Shown: positions 61,581 to 64,000 of the stretch, piece by piece
How positions within the stretch are numbered: the first letter of the stretch is position 1
How the letters are laid out: every line of letters begins with the position of its first letter
Origin: Luteirhabdus pelagi
GTDB lineage: Bacteria > Bacteroidota > Bacteroidia > Flavobacteriales > Flavobacteriaceae
NCBI RefSeq assembly: GCF_016827595.1
Contig: NZ_JAECMS010000002.1
Location: 310,001-374,000 of the forward strand
Direction: 5' to 3'
Length of the DNA: 64,000 nt
The notes under the pieces: model-generated
Databases searched by the model: none
The model's input: only the letters and a program-made list of their open reading frames with translations
Told to the model about the DNA's origin: nothing
Translations under genes and position numbers: made by a program

Positions 61581-62695
61581 TTTTCAGGTGAAGAGCTGGT
61601 GTCGTCTTCTTCTGAAGTCTTTTTTACCTTAGCTTCGGGCTCTTGAAGTTTTATGCCCATACGTTTTGCGCGTCGCTCCCAGTTTTTACGGGCCTGCTTC
61701 TGCATATCCTCGATGGCATCGCTTTCGTCCATGATCTCCAACCCGAGAAGGGTCTCAATAATATCTTCCATGGTGACGATTCCCGTGGTGTTTCCAAATT
61801 CATCTACTACCAGTGCAATATGCGCTCGCTGATTGATAAACGTATCAAATAAGCTAGGAATTGGGGTGTTATCCTCGACAACGAAGATTTCACGTTTTAG
61901 GTCACTTAGCTGCTTTTCGCCACGATCTTCAACAATTTCCTCTAAAATATCATCGCGAAGCACGAAACCCGTAATATTATTCTGTTTCTCTTTATAAATT
62001 GGAATCCGCGAAAAGCGAAGATTTTTATGTTCTTCATGAAATTGAGTCAGCACCATTTCTTCGTCTTCACTCGTTACCACGGCATACGGCGTCATCACGT
62101 TTTTAGCCGTAACCGATTTAAAAATCAGTAGGTTTTTAATAACGGCGCTTTCACTTTCCTCGAAAACCCCTTCTTCCTCGGCGGCATCGGTAATCGCAAT
62201 AAATTCTTCACGGCTCATCGTACTTACATGCGCACTTTTCCCTATCAATTTGGTGGTAAGCATCAAAAGCCATAGGATTCCAGTATACTTCAACGGAAAG
62301 ATAATAATCTTTAAAAAGCGGGCGGTAAAGTTGCCTAGCGACTTCCAATAAGTAGCGCCGATGGTCTTCGGAATGATTTCAGAAACAATTAAAATCAAAA
62401 CCGTCATAATAGCCGAAACAATTCCCACCATACCTCCGGAGGGCCATACTTTTTCGGCCTGAACCCCTACTAATATTGCACCTACGGTATGGGCAATAGT
62501 GTTAAGGGTAAGGATAGCGATTAACGGCCGATCGATATCTTTTTTGAAATTGGCTAAGGTAAGGGCATAGCTTTTCCCTTCCTGCCGCTTCATTTTAATA
62601 TATGTTGGTGTAAAACTTAACAGCGCTGCTTCCAGAACTGAACATAGAAATGAAAAGAAAATGGAAATAAGCGCATAGAGTATCAGTAAGGTCAT
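61577..62695 (-). CDS. CNNM/CBS-domain membrane protein (hemolysin family)
   Basis: 372 residues from the ATG at 62695 (MTLLILYALISIFFSFLCSVLEAALLS). A longer frame reaches an ATG at 62779, but that codon is in the loop of the terminator of the preceding gene, so the internal ATG is far more likely. Three to four membrane helices make up the CNNM (DUF21) domain to about residue 165, followed by two CBS domains (MTPYAVVTSEDEEM, GIVTMEDIIETLLG). Relatives are Mg2+/Co2+ efflux proteins (CorC/CorB type). It ends in a charged tail. Confidence 0.87.
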   Translation of the reverse strand: MTLLILYALISIFFSFLCSVLEAALLSFTPTYIKMKRQEGKSYALTLANFKKDIDRPLIAILTLNTIAHTVGAILVGVQAEKVWPSGGMVGIVSAIMTVLILIVSEIIPKTIGATYWKSLGNFTARFLKIIIFPLKYTGILWLLMLTTKLIGKSAHVSTMSREEFIAITDAAEEEGVFEESESAVIKNLLIFKSVTAKNVMTPYAVVTSEDEEMVLTQFHEEHKNLRFSRIPIYKEKQNNITGFVLRDDILEEIVEDRGEKQLSDLKREIFVVEDNTPIPSLFDTFINQRAHIALVVDEFGNTTGIVTMEDIIETLLGLEIMDESDAIEDMQKQARKNWERRAKRMGIKLQEPEAKVKKTSEEDDTSSSPEN

Positions 62696-62764
62696 GCCGA
62701 CGATAAAAGTTTCGACTAAATTAAAGATTTTAGTAAGAATACCATCAAAAGGGTTTGTTAATAG

Positions 62765-62795
62765 CAAAAAAGGGAGCATTTTATTTGCTCCCTTT
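62765..62795 (-). terminator. Terminator after the 62.8-63.3 kb gene
   Basis: On the minus strand, AAAGGGAGCA pairs with TGCTCCCTTT and is followed by a six-T run (62771-62766). It lies just after the stop at 62799 and fixes the start of the CNNM gene downstream. Confidence 0.8.
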
Positions 62796-62798
62796 GTT

Positions 62799-63269
62799 TT
62801 ATGACACCTTGAGTTTATTCACCATCTTTTGCCATTCCTGGGCCCGATGCAAACAAACCTTCGCATCGATAAAGGGCGTGTCCTCTTCCCTTTCGTTGTA
62901 TAGCAGTAGTTCATGATGCTCTTTTGGATTGTCTACATCCAGCTGAATGCATTCAATCTCGTTAGGTTTCGCATTTCGAACTGAGATTTCACAATTTTGA
63001 AGCTGCGTAAGATCCACCAACTTGAAATCGCTTTTTTTGTTCGAAACATTATTGTTGAAGAGCAATTGCTTTTTCTCTGCATCCAATCCCAGCGCAACAT
63101 TTCCGATGATTTCAAGATTTGAGAACGTAAGCTGTTGCCCGTTTCCAAAGGATTTCATCCGTTTTAGGGTTTTCCGTTCGCTGCTAGAACCGTTTATAAT
63201 TATATATATGATGGGAAGAAAGAATAATAAGGCGATTCCCAAGCCGATAAACATTGAATAGGTATCCAT
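62799..63269 (-). CDS. Membrane-anchored protein of unknown family
   Basis: 156 residues. One hydrophobic helix (about 6-26, MFIGLGIALLFFLPIIYIIING) anchors a mostly beta cytoplasmic domain (FSNLEIIGNVALGLDAEKKQLLF, DFKLVDLTQLQNCEISVR). I do not recognise a family; the strand-rich pattern is like small PH-like domains, which is only an impression. It is a single-gene unit with its own terminator. Confidence 0.75.
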   Translation of the reverse strand: MDTYSMFIGLGIALLFFLPIIYIIINGSSSERKTLKRMKSFGNGQQLTFSNLEIIGNVALGLDAEKKQLLFNNNVSNKKSDFKLVDLTQLQNCEISVRNAKPNEIECIQLDVDNPKEHHELLLYNEREEDTPFIDAKVCLHRAQEWQKMVNKLKVS

Positions 63270-63357
63270 TGTCGTGATTTTTTAAGTTGAAATAATGAAA
63301 TAGGGGATATCCGTTCCTAAAAGGGGATATCAAAAAACTAAAATGTCACGAAAGGAA

Positions 63358-63705
63358 TTACCAAAAGGCGTGAAAGGGATACATACGAACCATCAGTCGA
63401 TGTTGAATATCAAAGGCTCGACGTAACGAATAAGAATGGGTTGCCTCCTTTGAAGCAATCTTTGAAAGACGTATAGTTGTGAAGGAAACATTCGAAAACG
63501 GCAAAGGCTCAAACTCCAAACCTTCCGAAAGCTGCGGAGCCACTTCTTCAACTACCGCAACTGCCGTGAAATGCTGCTGCGAACTAAATTGGTCTTCATC
63601 GCTACTAGGAACTTTTGAAACCGGTAGTGCCCAACTGCTCTGAAAGACCGTAAGGGCAACGACCAGGATCGAAAAGAAAACCTTGAATGTTTGTGTTTGC
63701 TTCAC
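63358..63705 (-). CDS. Small secreted protein of unknown function
   Basis: 115 residues from a GTG start, supported by a -7 box 4 nt upstream. A signal peptide ends near residue 26 (VFQSSWALP). The mature part has no recognised motif; its C-terminus is aromatic and basic (HSYSLRRAFDIQHRLMVRMYPFHAFW). It looks like a small lineage-specific exported protein. Confidence 0.6.
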   Translation of the reverse strand: MKQTQTFKVFFSILVVALTVFQSSWALPVSKVPSSDEDQFSSQQHFTAVAVVEEVAPQLSEGLEFEPLPFSNVSFTTIRLSKIASKEATHSYSLRRAFDIQHRLMVRMYPFHAFW

Positions 63706-63709
63706 CTAG

Positions 63710-63717
63710 CAAATGTA
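63710..63717 (-). promoter_or_regulatory. -7 element of the small secreted-protein gene
   Basis: TACATTTG on the minus strand, 4 nt before the GTG at 63705. It supports this start. Confidence 0.38.
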
Positions 63718-63759
63718 AGTGGGAATTACGATATGTGATGCTAAAAAAAGAATAATTTT

Positions 63760-63999
63760 CTACCAACCCGAATATGGTGGCGGTTCAATGCCGTTGAGGT
63801 TTAGGTAAACGATCAACTGCCCACGATGGTGGGTAACATGGTCCTGCAGTAGGTTTAAAATTTGAAGCTTACTTTTTGCACCGGCAAAGAAATCGACCGT
63901 TTTTAAAAATTCGGTTTCAGGTGTTTGCTGAAGTATGGTTGAAACACTATCGAACGAATCTTTAAGTTGGGAAATCAATATTTTTTTTGAAACCGTCTT
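63760..63999 (-). CDS. DinB-family protein (5' partial)
   Basis: The frame is open to the right edge of the window, so only the C-terminal part (about 79 residues) is seen; the TTG near 63978 is not the real start. LLQDHVTHHRGQLIVYLNLNGIEPPPYSGW is typical of the C-terminus of DinB four-helix proteins, with the metal-ligand histidines in HVTHHRGQ. DinB relatives include thiol-dependent transferases such as the bacillithiol family; the substrate is unknown. Confidence 0.85.
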   Translation of the reverse strand, partial: KTVSKKILISQLKDSFDSVSTILQQTPETEFLKTVDFFAGAKSKLQILNLLQDHVTHHRGQLIVYLNLNGIEPPPYSGW

Positions 64000-64000
64000 T

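Noticed and set aside
62696-62779. Longer N-terminus for the CNNM/CBS protein
   Set aside because: The upstream ATG lies in the loop of the preceding gene's terminator and the extra residues do not fit the family.

Overview
The window looks like chromosomal DNA of a flavobacterium (Bacteroidota, Flavobacteriaceae-like). Evidence: three type IX secretion cargo proteins with C-terminal sorting domains, the gliding lipoprotein GldH, TAnnTTTG-type -7 promoter elements, few Shine-Dalgarno sequences, Bacteroidota-specific families (HU-CCDC81/SPOR, DUF4292, DUF6973, LytS-type propeller kinase) and a typical flavobacterial gene order. No rRNA, tRNA, CRISPR array, phage or plasmid region was seen. Coding density is high, and the only gap over 300 bases is 43908-44293.

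Layout. 1-8.2 kb: end of a T9SS protein, an SPFH/zinc-ribbon membrane pair, a phosphoesterase, an ALDH7 dehydrogenase, 3-hydroxyanthranilate dioxygenase, a CAP lipoprotein, an isoaspartyl peptidase, a small membrane protein and a small monooxygenase-fold protein. 8.2-24 kb: haem region with hemJ, hemH and a divergent AraC regulator facing hemA-hemC-hemD-hemE-(DUF6973)-(EI24)-[RAYT::hemF]; a repeat lipoprotein, a large BNR propeller protein and a MATE transporter lie among them. 24-33.6 kb: dut, a sugar nucleotidyltransferase, and TPR, DUF4292 and EnvC envelope proteins, then a thioesterase, a SPOR protein, dprA, trpS and plsC. 33.7-44 kb: an ECF sigma factor with an apparent anti-sigma/beta-barrel partner, recA, trhO, ricT-gldH-PBP1A, and both subunits of a 3-oxoacid CoA-transferase. 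44-64 kb: a small ORF/possible sRNA, a double-ATPase peptide ABC protein, a giant secreted subtilisin, an exonuclease, a LytS/LytTR two-component pair, an FG-GAP T9SS protein, a serine hydrolase, ogt, a TPR hybrid kinase, a CNNM/CBS protein, two small hypotheticals and a partial DinB protein.

Main discovery candidate: a family of 33-bp palindromes (15-nt arms, 3-nt centre) occurs eight times between 1.4 and 23 kb. Four copies lie inside coding sequence (hemC, hemD, the EI24 gene, and the RAYT-hemF junction). All four are read in the same frame and direction, giving a peptide of the form (D/N)-P-x-G-(L/V/F)-E-(H/N)-P-(A/V)-(G/R)-L. A REP-associated tyrosine transposase (RAYT) sits among them, flanked by copies. 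The copy at its 3' end joins it without a stop to hemF, whose own start codon has been replaced. This resembles a Bacteroidota counterpart of the in-frame Rickettsia palindromic elements, with the presumed mobilising enzyme now fused to a haem-biosynthesis enzyme.

Limits: everything was read by eye from sequence. Family names rest on recognised motifs, not on searches. Promoter and operator calls are pattern matches only.
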